64,000 nt of DNA from Arsenicicoccus piscis (GTDB lineage: Bacteria; Actinomycetota; Actinomycetes; Actinomycetales; Dermatophilaceae). Location of the stretch: assembly GCF_022568835.1 (NCBI RefSeq), contig NZ_JAKZHV010000003.1, positions 310,001-374,000 on the forward strand. Direction: 5' to 3'. The position numbers and the translations under genes are program-made. Each line of letters begins with the position of its first letter. Within the stretch, counting starts at the first letter, position 1. Below, piece by piece: positions 31,394-38,989 of the stretch. The notes beneath the pieces are model-generated. The model was given only the letters and a program-made list of their open reading frames with translations. It was not told the origin of the DNA and did no database searches.

Positions 31394-32389
31394 CTACGGC
31401 GTCGGTGGGTCAGTGGTGCGAGCGGTCGGGGGCAGACCGAGCTGGTCGCGGTAGGCCGCGGGGGACTGGCCGACGATCGAGCGGAAGTCGCGGGTGAAGT
31501 GGGACTGGTCGAACCAGCCGAGGCGCGCGGCGAGGTCGTCGAGGGGTTCGGCGCTGCTCGGGTCGGCGGCTGCGGCGTGCAGCGCCTCGAGGGCGTCGTG
31601 CACGCGGGCGCGCATGATCAGCCACTTGGGGCTCACGCCGATGTAGCGCCGGGTCAATCGCTGCAGCGCCCGCACCGACAGGTGCGCGATGTCGGCGAAC
31701 TGATCGACTCGCGTGATCGACGGGTCGGTCGCGGCCTGGGCCAGGACGCGGGCCAGTGCGTAGTCCTCATCAGCCGCTCCGTCGACGCCTGTCACCCCGT
31801 CGACCCCCGACACCCCGCTGACCCCCGACACCTCGTCGACCCCCGACACCGCGCTGACCCCCGACACGTCACCGACCGACACCACGTCCACCCCCGACGC
31901 CACGACGGCGCACAGCGCCTCGCGGGACGCGTGGGCCGACAACGGCAGCTCGGCCAGGCCGGGCGGCAACGCCAGATAGGGCGCGGCGCGCACCACCTGG
32001 TCGGTGAGGTCGCTGGCCGCCACACCGGTCAGGGCGGTGAACGCCCCGGGATGGAGCTTGAGGCCGACCGCTCCGCCGGATCCGGCCAGGGTCACGTCGA
32101 AGCGCCTGGTCCAGACGCCGGTGAGCCAGACGCCGGGACCGGAGCGGTCCGAGCGGGAGCCGTCGCCGCGCTCTACGGTCAGGTCGAGGCAGGGGTGCGG
32201 CACGACCGAGCTGACGTAGGTCACCCCCGGCGGCAGCTCCCAGGTGACCGACCAGACCCGCTCGACGAAGGGCGCGGCGGCGTCGGTCGGAGGGCAGTCC
32301 TCGAAGTGCGCGTGCTGCAGGAACTGCTCGGGCCGCAGGACCGCGGGCGACGCGGGTCGCTGGCTGGTCGCGTTTGTCCTATCGGCCAC
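31394..32389 (-). CDS. AraC-family transcriptional regulator with expanded linker repeat
   Basis: A 331-residue regulator. An N-terminal DUF6597-like sensor region (residues ~25-165) is followed by the C-terminal AraC double helix-turn-helix (~225-315), with HLSVRALQRLTRRYIGVSPK and LGWFDQSHFTRDFRSIVGQSP. Between them, residues ~175-200 are a repetitive Val-Ser-Gly/Val-Asp-Gly stretch built from ~15-bp DNA repeats. It starts at GTG 32389 and is divergent from the VOC gene, which it may control. Confidence 0.87.
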   Translation of the reverse strand: MADRTNATSQRPASPAVLRPEQFLQHAHFEDCPPTDAAAPFVERVWSVTWELPPGVTYVSSVVPHPCLDLTVERGDGSRSDRSGPGVWLTGVWTRRFDVTLAGSGGAVGLKLHPGAFTALTGVAASDLTDQVVRAAPYLALPPGLAELPLSAHASREALCAVVASGVDVVSVGDVSGVSAVSGVDEVSGVSGVSGVDGVTGVDGAADEDYALARVLAQAATDPSITRVDQFADIAHLSVRALQRLTRRYIGVSPKWLIMRARVHDALEALHAAAADPSSAEPLDDLAARLGWFDQSHFTRDFRSIVGQSPAAYRDQLGLPPTARTTDPPTP

Positions 32390-32395
32390 GTCTGG

Positions 32396-32417
32396 AGGCT
32401 ACAAGTCTGGGCCAGAC
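32396..32417 (-). promoter_or_regulatory. Leaderless -10 box and palindrome upstream of the AraC gene
   Basis: On the minus strand TAGCCT (32396-32401) ends 6 bases before the GTG start. Directly upstream is a perfect 13-base palindrome GTCTGGGCCAGAC (32405-32417). The half-site GTCTGG is repeated at 32390-32395. This is a probable operator in the araC-VOC intergenic space. Confidence 0.5.
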
Positions 32418-32457
32418 CGGGTGAGCGACACCCGGTCCGATCCGATGGGAGATGACG

Positions 32458-32844
32458 ATGGCGACGAAGCAGACGCACGCGACGCTCGCGATGACGACGA
32501 TCGACTGTGCCGACCCCAAGGCGGAGGGGGAGTTCTGGGCGGCAGCCCTGGGCTGGGAGCTGGTGGCCGCCGAGGAGAGCTACGCGCTGGTGGCGGACGG
32601 CGAGCGACGGCTCGGCTTCGGCAAGGTGGAGGGCTGGCGGGCGCCGGGCTGGCCGAACACGTCCGGCACCAAGCAGTTCCACCTGGACCTCGCCGTCGAG
32701 GACCCCGAGGCGGCCGTAGAACACTTCGTCAGTCTCGGGGCGATGCGCCCAGACCACCAGCCGGGCGAGGGCTGGGTCGTGCTGCTCGACCCGGCCGGGC
32801 ACCCGTTCTGCCTCACCCGCGCGGAGAACTGGCAGGGCAGGTGA
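32458..32844 (+). CDS. VOC (glyoxalase/bleomycin-resistance-like) family protein
   Basis: A 128-residue single-domain VOC protein, typical of small metalloenzymes or antibiotic-binding proteins of the glyoxalase fold. It contains TTIDCADPKAEGEFWAAALG at the start, FHLDLAVEDPEAAVEHFVSLG in the second beta-alpha unit and VVLLDPAGHPFCL at the end. Specific substrate is unknown. The second ATG (32458) is better spaced from GGGAG than the one at 32452. It is divergent from the AraC gene. Confidence 0.82.
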   Translation: MATKQTHATLAMTTIDCADPKAEGEFWAAALGWELVAAEESYALVADGERRLGFGKVEGWRAPGWPNTSGTKQFHLDLAVEDPEAAVEHFVSLGAMRPDHQPGEGWVVLLDPAGHPFCLTRAENWQGR

Positions 32845-32856
32845 GCCGGGCACAGC

Positions 32857-32872
32857 CGCCACCCTGGTGGCG
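32857..32872 (+). terminator. Palindrome after the VOC gene
   Basis: CGCCACC and GGTGGCG are perfectly complementary with only 2 bases between, 12 bases after the stop codon. There is no T tract, so function is uncertain. Confidence 0.3.
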
Positions 32873-32948
32873 TTCAGCGGGCCGTCCTACGCTGAGGTGT
32901 TCCGTGCACACGCCACCCTCCGGGTGATCCGAGCCCTCGGGAGGGCCC

Positions 32949-33978
32949 ATGACGCAGGTCGAGACGGCTCCGGACGGCGCCCCGAGGCGCCGACGGCGCT
33001 GGGTGCGCTGGCTCGTCGCCGGTGTGCTGGTGGTGGTGCTGGCCCTCGGTGGCGTGGCGGCGTTCCTGCTGCAGCGCACTGGTTCGGCCCTGTCGAGGTC
33101 CTCGACCGGGGGCAGCGTGACGGATCTGCTGAAGAGCGACCCGCTCAACGGGCAGTCGACCGGGCGGGTCAACATCTTGCTGGCGGGCAACTCGGCCGAC
33201 GACCCGGGCCACGAGGGCGCCGAGCTGACCGACAGCATCATGGTCGCGAGCTTCAACACCACGACCCACGCGCTCACCCTGGTGAGCGTGCCGCGCGACC
33301 TGTGGGTCGTGCACAACGGCACCGGCCAGAAGATCAACTCGGTCGTCACCCAGGGCGGTATGGCCGCCCTCGCGGGCGTGGTCGAGCAGGTGACCGGCCT
33401 GCACATCGATCAACAGGTGCTGGTGGACTACCAGGCGCTCAAGCAGGCGGTCGATGCCGTCGGCGGCGTGGACGTGACGATCGCGAGCAACGACAAGCGG
33501 GGGATCTACGACGCCAACACGGGGCTGCGGCTCGCGAACGGCGTGCAGCACCTCAACGGCGACCAGGGCCCTGCAGCTGGCCAGGTCGCGCAACGACCCG
33601 GTGCCGGGGAAGGTGTCCTACGGGTTGCCGAACGGCGACTTCGACCGCACGAAGTACCAGCGCGCGATCGTCGAGGCGATCCTGCGTCAGGCGTCGTCCA
33701 CCTCGACGCTCACCAACCCGCAGCGGCTCGCCGAGCTGATCGACACGGTGGGTGCCAACGTGCGCACGGATCTCAAGGCATCCCAGATGAACACCGCGAT
33801 CCAGCTCGGGCGGGCGTCCTCCACGGTCACCGGCGTGTCCATCCTCGGCGACGCCGACGCGCCGCTGCTGGTCGACTACACCGGCACGGGCGGGCAGTCC
33901 GCGCTCGCCCCGGCGGCCGGGGTCGGCGTGTACTCAGGCATCAAGGCGTACGTCGCCGCTAAGGTCGGATTGACCTAG
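32949..33978 (+). pseudogene. LCP-family (LytR-CpsA-Psr) protein, frameshifted by one extra G
   Basis: Encodes an LCP ligase, which attaches glycopolymers to peptidoglycan. It has an N-terminal membrane anchor (residues ~18-42) and then the LCP domain with VNILLAGNSADD, LTDSIMVASF, LVSVPRDLWV and GQKINSVV. At 33566-33568 there is GGG where GG is expected. Removing one G restores DQALQLARSRNDPVPG and joins the frame ending KAYVAAKVGLT at 33978. As given, the product is truncated in sense after ~205 residues. The extra G sits in GGGCCC and may be a sequence error. Confidence 0.85.
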
Positions 33979-34012
33979 CAACCAACGGGGGGCGCTGCGG
34001 CGTCTGGAGGCC

Positions 34013-35221
34013 ATGGGAAGATCACGCGCGTACGCGCTGGCAGGGGTAGTCGCGATCGTCGGGCTCGCGGCCGGGTGCTCGCAGGCCACGACCGGTGAGC
34101 CGGGAGCGGCGGCCCGATCGTCCGGCGTGGCGACGAGCTCGGGTAGCACCATCGGTGGCTCCGAGACCGGCACGCCGTCGTCGTCGCCCACCACGGTCGG
34201 GTCGACGAAACCGCTGGTCAGGTGGCCGGACAACGCGACGATCCCGCACCTGTTCTACCACTCCCTGATCGTCGACCCGGCGCGTGCGTTCCACGCCCCG
34301 CAGGGCAAGGGGCCGGGCTACGCGGACTACATGGTGACGCTGACGGAGTTCAAGGCCCAGCTCGCGCAGATGTACGCCCGGGGCTACGTGCTCGTGCACC
34401 CGGAGCGGATCGCGGCGAAGAACGCCGACGGCGTGATGACCTACCAGCCGATCATGCTGCCGGCTGGCAAGAAGCCGATGGTGCTCTCGATCGACGACGT
34501 CAGCTACTACGAGTACATGACGGGCGACGGCTTCGCCACCAACCTGACCATCGGCGCGGAGGGTCGGGTGACCAACACCTACACCGATGCCGCGGGCGTC
34601 ACGAAGCAGGGCAGCTACGACGTCCCGACCGTCGTCGACGACTTCGTCCGCGACCACCCCGACTTCTCCTACCACGGCGACAAGGGGTCGATCGGGCTCA
34701 CGGGCTACAACGGGGTGCTGGGCTACCGCACGTCGGTGCGCAAGTACGGCGACACCCCGGCCACGAAGGCCGCGCAGGAGCAGGCCAAGAAGGTCGCCGA
34801 CGCGATGAAGAAGGACGGGTGGAACTTCGCATCCCACTCGTGGGGGCACTTGAACTTCACCAAGACCGGGGTCAGCGGGATCACCGCGGACGCCAACCGC
34901 TGGGACGCCGAGGTCCGCCCCATCGTCGGCGACACCCCCGAGCTGATCTTCCCGTTCGGTGCCGACATCTCCGGCATCGAGCCCTACAGCAACAGCAACG
35001 CGAAGTTCCGATTCCTGCACGGCACAGAGAAGTTCGACTACTTCTTCCCCGTAGACGCCTCCACCACCCACTGGATGCAGCTCACGCCCGGCGCGCTGCG
35101 GCAGGCCCGGATCAACGTCGACGGCATCTCGCTGAGTCGCGCGCTGTCCGGGCACAAGACCCCGCTCAGCGCGTTCTTCGACCCCAGGACTACGGTCGAT
35201 CCCTTGCGCCCCAAGCGCTGA
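34013..35221 (+). CDS. Polysaccharide deacetylase-like lipoprotein
   Basis: A 402-residue exported protein. The signal peptide ends in the lipobox LAAGC (residues ~18-22), followed by a Ser/Thr/Gly linker. The domain resembles NodB-type polysaccharide deacetylases: SIDDVSYYEYM carries the catalytic/metal Asp pair and FASHSWGHLNF the metal-binding HSxxH. The inserted segments make it divergent, and the substrate is unknown. Its position after an LCP gene suggests cell-envelope polysaccharide work. Confidence 0.8.
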   Translation: MGRSRAYALAGVVAIVGLAAGCSQATTGEPGAAARSSGVATSSGSTIGGSETGTPSSSPTTVGSTKPLVRWPDNATIPHLFYHSLIVDPARAFHAPQGKGPGYADYMVTLTEFKAQLAQMYARGYVLVHPERIAAKNADGVMTYQPIMLPAGKKPMVLSIDDVSYYEYMTGDGFATNLTIGAEGRVTNTYTDAAGVTKQGSYDVPTVVDDFVRDHPDFSYHGDKGSIGLTGYNGVLGYRTSVRKYGDTPATKAAQEQAKKVADAMKKDGWNFASHSWGHLNFTKTGVSGITADANRWDAEVRPIVGDTPELIFPFGADISGIEPYSNSNAKFRFLHGTEKFDYFFPVDASTTHWMQLTPGALRQARINVDGISLSRALSGHKTPLSAFFDPRTTVDPLRPKR

Positions 35222-35250
35222 GTGCTCGGGCGGCGGACCAGGTGGACGCG

Positions 35251-35256
35251 TAGGGT
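35251..35256 (+). promoter_or_regulatory. TAGGGT -10 box for leaderless glycerate kinase gene
   Basis: TAGGGT is followed by 7 bases and the GTG at 35264; no ribosome-binding site is present. Confidence 0.5.
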
Positions 35257-35263
35257 CGGGACC

Positions 35264-36391
35264 GTGCACGTCGTTATCGCCCCGGACTCCTTCAAGGAGT
35301 CGTTGACCGCGATCGAGGCCGCCGAGGCCATGGCCGCGGGCGTGCGGGACGTCGTCCCCGACGCACAGTGCGTGCTCGTGCCGATGGCGGACGGCGGCGA
35401 GGGGTTCGCCGAGACCGTTGCCGCTGCGCTCGGGGCCGACCTGCACGAGGTGGGGGTGACCGGGCCGCTCGGCGACCCCGTCACCGCCACCTACGCCGTA
35501 GACCTCTCGCGCCGGCTCGCGGTCGTCGACGTCGCGCAGGCGGTCGGGCTGGACCTGGTGGCGCGAGCGGATCGGGACGTGATGCGGGCCGACACGTTCG
35601 GTGTCGGTGAGCTGGTGCTCGCAGCGGTGGAGCACGACGTCGACGAGCTGATCATCGGGCTCGGTGGGTCGGCGACGAACGACGGGGGTGCGGGGCTGCT
35701 GCGGGCGCTCGGCGCCGACCTCCTCGACGACCGCGGCGCGTCGGTGCAGCCGGGTCCCGCTGGGCTGCAGTCGATCTCGTCGGTCGACCTGTCGGGTGTC
35801 TCGGCGCGTGCCCGCGAGGTGCGCGTCCGGCTGGCGAGCGACGTGACGAATCCGCTGCTGGGCGAGCAGGGTGCGTCAGCCGTCTTCGGCCCGCAGAAGG
35901 GCGCCTCCGACGACCAGGTCGACGAGCTCGACGCGCTGCTGGGCAGACTCGCAGAGCTGGTCGATCCGGAGGGGCGCACGCAGCAGTCCCCGGGTGCGGG
36001 GGCTGCGGGCGGGCTCGGGTTCGCGCTCCAGCACGCCTTGGGCGCCACGTCCACGCCGGGGGTGGAGATCGTCGCCGAGCTGACCGGGCTCGCCGCCCAC
36101 CTGGACGGCGCCGACCTCGTGCTCACGGGGGAGGGGTCGATGGACGGTCAGACGCTGGCGGGCAAGACGCCGTTCGGGGTGGCCAGGCTGGCTGCGGAGC
36201 GCGGGGTGCCGGTGGTGGGCCTTGCGGGGCGACTCGGACCCGGCGCCGACAAGCTGCTCGACCACGGCTTCGTGGCGCTCGTCCCCATCGTCCAGGGCAT
36301 CACCGACCTGCCGACGGCCCTGGCCGAGGGCGGCGCCAACCTCCGGCGGGCGGTGGCCACCAGCGTGCGCTTGCTGCGCACCACGCTCTGA
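35264..36391 (+). CDS. glxK: Glycerate kinase
   Basis: Class II-type glycerate kinase (GckA/GlxK family), phosphorylating D-glycerate to 2-phosphoglycerate; 375 residues. Signatures are IAPDSFKESLTA at the N-terminus, PMADGGEGFAET, GLGGSATNDGGAG near residue 131, and LVLTGEGSMDGQTLAGKTP near 286. GTG 35264 is chosen over an upstream in-frame start because family similarity begins there and a TAGGGT box precedes it. It converges with the PAP2 gene with only 4 bases between. Confidence 0.93.
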   Translation: MHVVIAPDSFKESLTAIEAAEAMAAGVRDVVPDAQCVLVPMADGGEGFAETVAAALGADLHEVGVTGPLGDPVTATYAVDLSRRLAVVDVAQAVGLDLVARADRDVMRADTFGVGELVLAAVEHDVDELIIGLGGSATNDGGAGLLRALGADLLDDRGASVQPGPAGLQSISSVDLSGVSARAREVRVRLASDVTNPLLGEQGASAVFGPQKGASDDQVDELDALLGRLAELVDPEGRTQQSPGAGAAGGLGFALQHALGATSTPGVEIVAELTGLAAHLDGADLVLTGEGSMDGQTLAGKTPFGVARLAAERGVPVVGLAGRLGPGADKLLDHGFVALVPIVQGITDLPTALAEGGANLRRAVATSVRLLRTTL

Positions 36392-36395
36392 CTGC

Positions 36396-37082
36396 TCAGG
36401 AACCGACGAGCATCCGCGTCTCGGTCGACCGCGACGCTGTTGCGGACGACCCAGCCGCCCTCCGGTAGACCGTGCGCTCGGCCCGGTCGGTCGCCCACAG
36501 CCCCGCGGCGCCCCAGGCCAGGGCGACGAGCGCCGACGCGGCGACGTCGCTCGGCCGATGCCATTGCAGCGCAACCACACTCACGCCGGCAGCCCCGATC
36601 AACAGCACGCCCGCGTCGCGCACGAACCGACGCGCGCGGTGCGGCGCCACGATGACCGCCGCCGCCACGAGGGCGGCGACCCCGGCGACGTGACCGCTGG
36701 GGAAGGAGTTGTCCATCGTGTGGCCGGCGATCTCCGGCCGAGTGAGCACCTCCTTGAGCAGCTCCGCGGTGAGCACCGAACCCACCACGGCGCCAAGGGC
36801 GCCCAGCGCCGCGACCGGTCGGCGCTGCGCCAGGGCGAGGAGCGCCAGCACGGCGAGAGCGGCGCCGAAGGTGACCGGCGTGATGGGAGAGAGGAACTCG
36901 GCGGCCAGCACGCGAACTCGTGGTGACAGCGCGGCGATCCGCGTCATGGCGGCCTGGTCGAACGCCTGGCCGGCGAGGGTGCGCACCATGGCCTGATAGA
37001 GCCCGGCGATCCCGGCCACGCTGACCACGACGGTGGCCGCGGCCTGAGTGCCGCTGAGGCGAACGTGCGGTCGGGTCAACAT
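36396..37082 (-). CDS. PAP2-family membrane phosphatase
   Basis: A 228-residue membrane protein with about six hydrophobic segments and the three acid-phosphatase signatures: KEVLTRPE (motif 1), SFPSGHVAG (motif 2) and LQWHRPSDV (motif 3, His and Asp). It probably removes phosphate from a lipid diphosphate such as undecaprenyl pyrophosphate or phosphatidic acid. It is divergent from corA across a ~310-base spacer. Confidence 0.87.
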   Translation of the reverse strand: MLTRPHVRLSGTQAAATVVVSVAGIAGLYQAMVRTLAGQAFDQAAMTRIAALSPRVRVLAAEFLSPITPVTFGAALAVLALLALAQRRPVAALGALGAVVGSVLTAELLKEVLTRPEIAGHTMDNSFPSGHVAGVAALVAAAVIVAPHRARRFVRDAGVLLIGAAGVSVVALQWHRPSDVAASALVALAWGAAGLWATDRAERTVYRRAAGSSATASRSTETRMLVGS

Positions 37083-37176
37083 GGTTCGACGCTACCGGCC
37101 TCACCTGGGTGCAGGTCCGGGAGTTCCTGTGAGGCGGCTAAGCGCGGTCTACGGGGGCGGAGCGGGTTCACAGCGG

Positions 37177-37352
37177 GGTGCCAGGGTCTGCACGGCGCAG
37201 GTCCAGACGCCTTCGGCACCGTAGTGGTCGTGAGCTTCTCTCCTTGGAGCCTCGGCTCGACGCGGGCACGTCGAGCCGTCCCCGCACCGGTGTGAGCGAC
37301 CGGTGCTCAAGTCGGAGGCCGCGCTGACCATCCCCCCTGGGTCGGCGCGGCC
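37177..37352 (+). ncRNA. Structured leader candidate upstream of corA
   Basis: Four consecutive stable hairpins precede corA. First, GGTGCC...GGCACC encloses GTCTG...CAGAC (37177-37220). Second is CGGCTCGAC/GTCGAGCCG (37253-37278). Third is GCACCGGT/ACCGGTGC (37284-37306). Fourth is a 13-bp stem GGCCGCGCTGACC with GGTCGGCGCGGCC (37317-37352), 40 bases before the ATG. The last stem resembles a terminator or attenuator without a strong T tract. It does not match the M-box magnesium riboswitch consensus as I remember it. A metal-responsive leader is inferred only from position. Confidence 0.4.
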
Positions 37353-37392
37353 TTCGCACGTCCGGGCTGCTTCAGCGAGGCATGATGGGCCC

Positions 37393-38394
37393 ATGCTCGC
37401 GATGCCCTCGTTGGTCGACGCACGCGCCTGGCGGGACGGCCGGCCCGCCCCGCTGCCGGAGGACCCGCAGTCCCTCAGGGCGGCGCTGCAGGACCCCCAC
37501 CTGCTGGTGTGGCTGGACCTGCTGCGGCCGTCGGTGGCGGAGCTGACCCAGCTCGCGGACTACTGCGACCTCGGGCCGACGGTGGTGGAGGACGCGCTGG
37601 AGCCGCACGAGCGGCCCAAGGTCACCCGGCACGGCGGCCATCTGTTCTTCTCGACCTATCTGACGGATCTCGTCGAGCTGCCCCCGGACGCCAACCGCGG
37701 TCGCCTGGTGACCCACCGCGTCTCCGGGATCGTGCTGCCGATGGCGCTGATCACGGTGCGGCTGGACGAGGCCTCCACGCTCGACGCGGTCGTCGCGCGC
37801 TGGGAGGACGACCCCGACCTGCTCCGGCTCGGGTCGGGTGCGCTCGTGCACGGCCTGCTCGACTACGCGGTGGACGGCCATTTCGAGACCATCCAGGAGC
37901 TCGACGACGAGATCGAGGCGCTCGCCGACGTCCTGTTCGAGGAGCGGCGCACCGGGGCGGACTTCCTGCGGCGGGTCTACGGACTGCGGCGTGACCTGGT
38001 GGCGCTGCGTCGGATGGTGCTGCCCATGCGCGAGGTGGTCAGCGCCCTGCTGCGGCACCGCACGCGGGACGCGACCGCCCTCGACAGCTGGTACGACGAC
38101 CTCTACGACCACGTGCTGCGCGCGGCGGAGTGGACCGAGTCGCTGCGCGACATGATGACGTCCGTCTTCGAGACCAACCTGTCGCTGCAGGACGCGCGGC
38201 TCAACACGATCATGAAGCAGCTGTCAGGCTGGGCCGCGATCATCGCCGTGCCCACCGCGATCACGGGATGGTTCGGGCAGAACATCCCGTTCCCGGGCTA
38301 CAACCAGCCGCTCGGCCTGCTGGTCAGCGCGTCGCTGGTGCTCGTCGGCTCGTTGGTGCTCTACCTCGTGTTCCGCGCCCGGGACTGGCTGTAG
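37393..38394 (+). CDS. corA: CorA-family magnesium/divalent cation transporter
   Basis: A 333-residue pentameric channel subunit. The large cytoplasmic N-terminal domain (~1-265) contains WLDLLRPSVAEL, LGPTVVEDALEPHERPK and a long coiled stalk helix. Two C-terminal membrane helices follow. The selectivity-loop motif reads GWFGQNIPFPG, the actinobacterial GQN variant of the classic GMN. The ATG at 37393 is preferred; CATGAT ends 6 bases upstream and could be a -10 box. Confidence 0.9.
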   Translation: MLAMPSLVDARAWRDGRPAPLPEDPQSLRAALQDPHLLVWLDLLRPSVAELTQLADYCDLGPTVVEDALEPHERPKVTRHGGHLFFSTYLTDLVELPPDANRGRLVTHRVSGIVLPMALITVRLDEASTLDAVVARWEDDPDLLRLGSGALVHGLLDYAVDGHFETIQELDDEIEALADVLFEERRTGADFLRRVYGLRRDLVALRRMVLPMREVVSALLRHRTRDATALDSWYDDLYDHVLRAAEWTESLRDMMTSVFETNLSLQDARLNTIMKQLSGWAAIIAVPTAITGWFGQNIPFPGYNQPLGLLVSASLVLVGSLVLYLVFRARDWL

Positions 38395-38406
38395 CGCGGC
38401 CTCGGC

Positions 38407-38892
38407 TCAGCTGCGCTCGCGCGCGGAGAGGTTGCGCCGGGTCCGGGACAGGCCGGAGCGTAGGGCGTCCAGCTCGTCGGCGTCCAAGCCGGAGAACGCG
38501 TCTCGCTCGACCGCGGCCACCGCGGGAGCGCACCGCTCCAGCAGAGCGTGGCCCTCGGGCGTCAGCTCGATGAGCAGCCGACGGCGCTGCTGCGGGTCGC
38601 GCCGGCGGGTGATGTAGCCACCCCGCTCCAGCGCCGCGACGATGTCGGCCGCGGACTGCGCCCGCACGAACGACAGACGCGCCAGGTCGGCCGCGGTGAT
38701 CGACTCCTCGCGCTCCAGGACGGTGAGCGCGGTGTACTGGAGCATGGTGACGCCGAACGGCTTCACCGCGTCCTCGAGATGGGCGCGGATGGCCAGCTCC
38801 ACGGCTTTCACGACGTAGAGCAGGGACGGAGCCTTGCGGGTCGCGCTCGCCGTCTGCCGGGGGATGGTCGCCTCGCTCACCTCGCCATTCAA
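38407..38892 (-). CDS. MarR-family transcriptional regulator
   Basis: A 161-residue winged-helix repressor. A dimerisation helix is near residue 25, the recognition region is ITAADLARLSFVRAQSAADIVAALERGGYI, and the wing is RRRDPQQRRRLLIELTPEG. It is divergently transcribed from the catabolic cluster beginning at 38990 and probably controls it, responding to an aromatic acid or its CoA thioester. That ligand class is inferred from the regulated enzymes. Confidence 0.88.
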   Translation of the reverse strand: MNGEVSEATIPRQTASATRKAPSLLYVVKAVELAIRAHLEDAVKPFGVTMLQYTALTVLEREESITAADLARLSFVRAQSAADIVAALERGGYITRRRDPQQRRRLLIELTPEGHALLERCAPAVAAVERDAFSGLDADELDALRSGLSRTRRNLSARERS

Positions 38893-38951
38893 TCAGGCGT
38901 TCCCTGGACGTTCGCCGAGGGCACCCCCTTGCGGGCCGGCCTGGTGCGTGC

Positions 38952-38974
38952 TTGAATAGCAGGAAACCTGTCAA
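38952..38974. promoter_or_regulatory. Probable MarR operator in the divergent promoter region
   Basis: TTGAATAGCAGGAAACCTGTCAA has an inverted core CAGG-AAA-CCTG and outer TTGA/TCAA arms. It lies 16 bases before the crotonase start, so binding would block the catabolic operon. TCAATCAGG near the marR start may be another half-site. Confidence 0.55.
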
Positions 38975-38989
38975 TGAGGAGAGCGCCCG

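Noticed and set aside
37090..37392. M-box (ykoK) magnesium riboswitch upstream of corA
   Set aside because: TGAGGC occurs near 37131, but the other conserved M-box segments as I recall them are not found; kept only as an unidentified structured leader.
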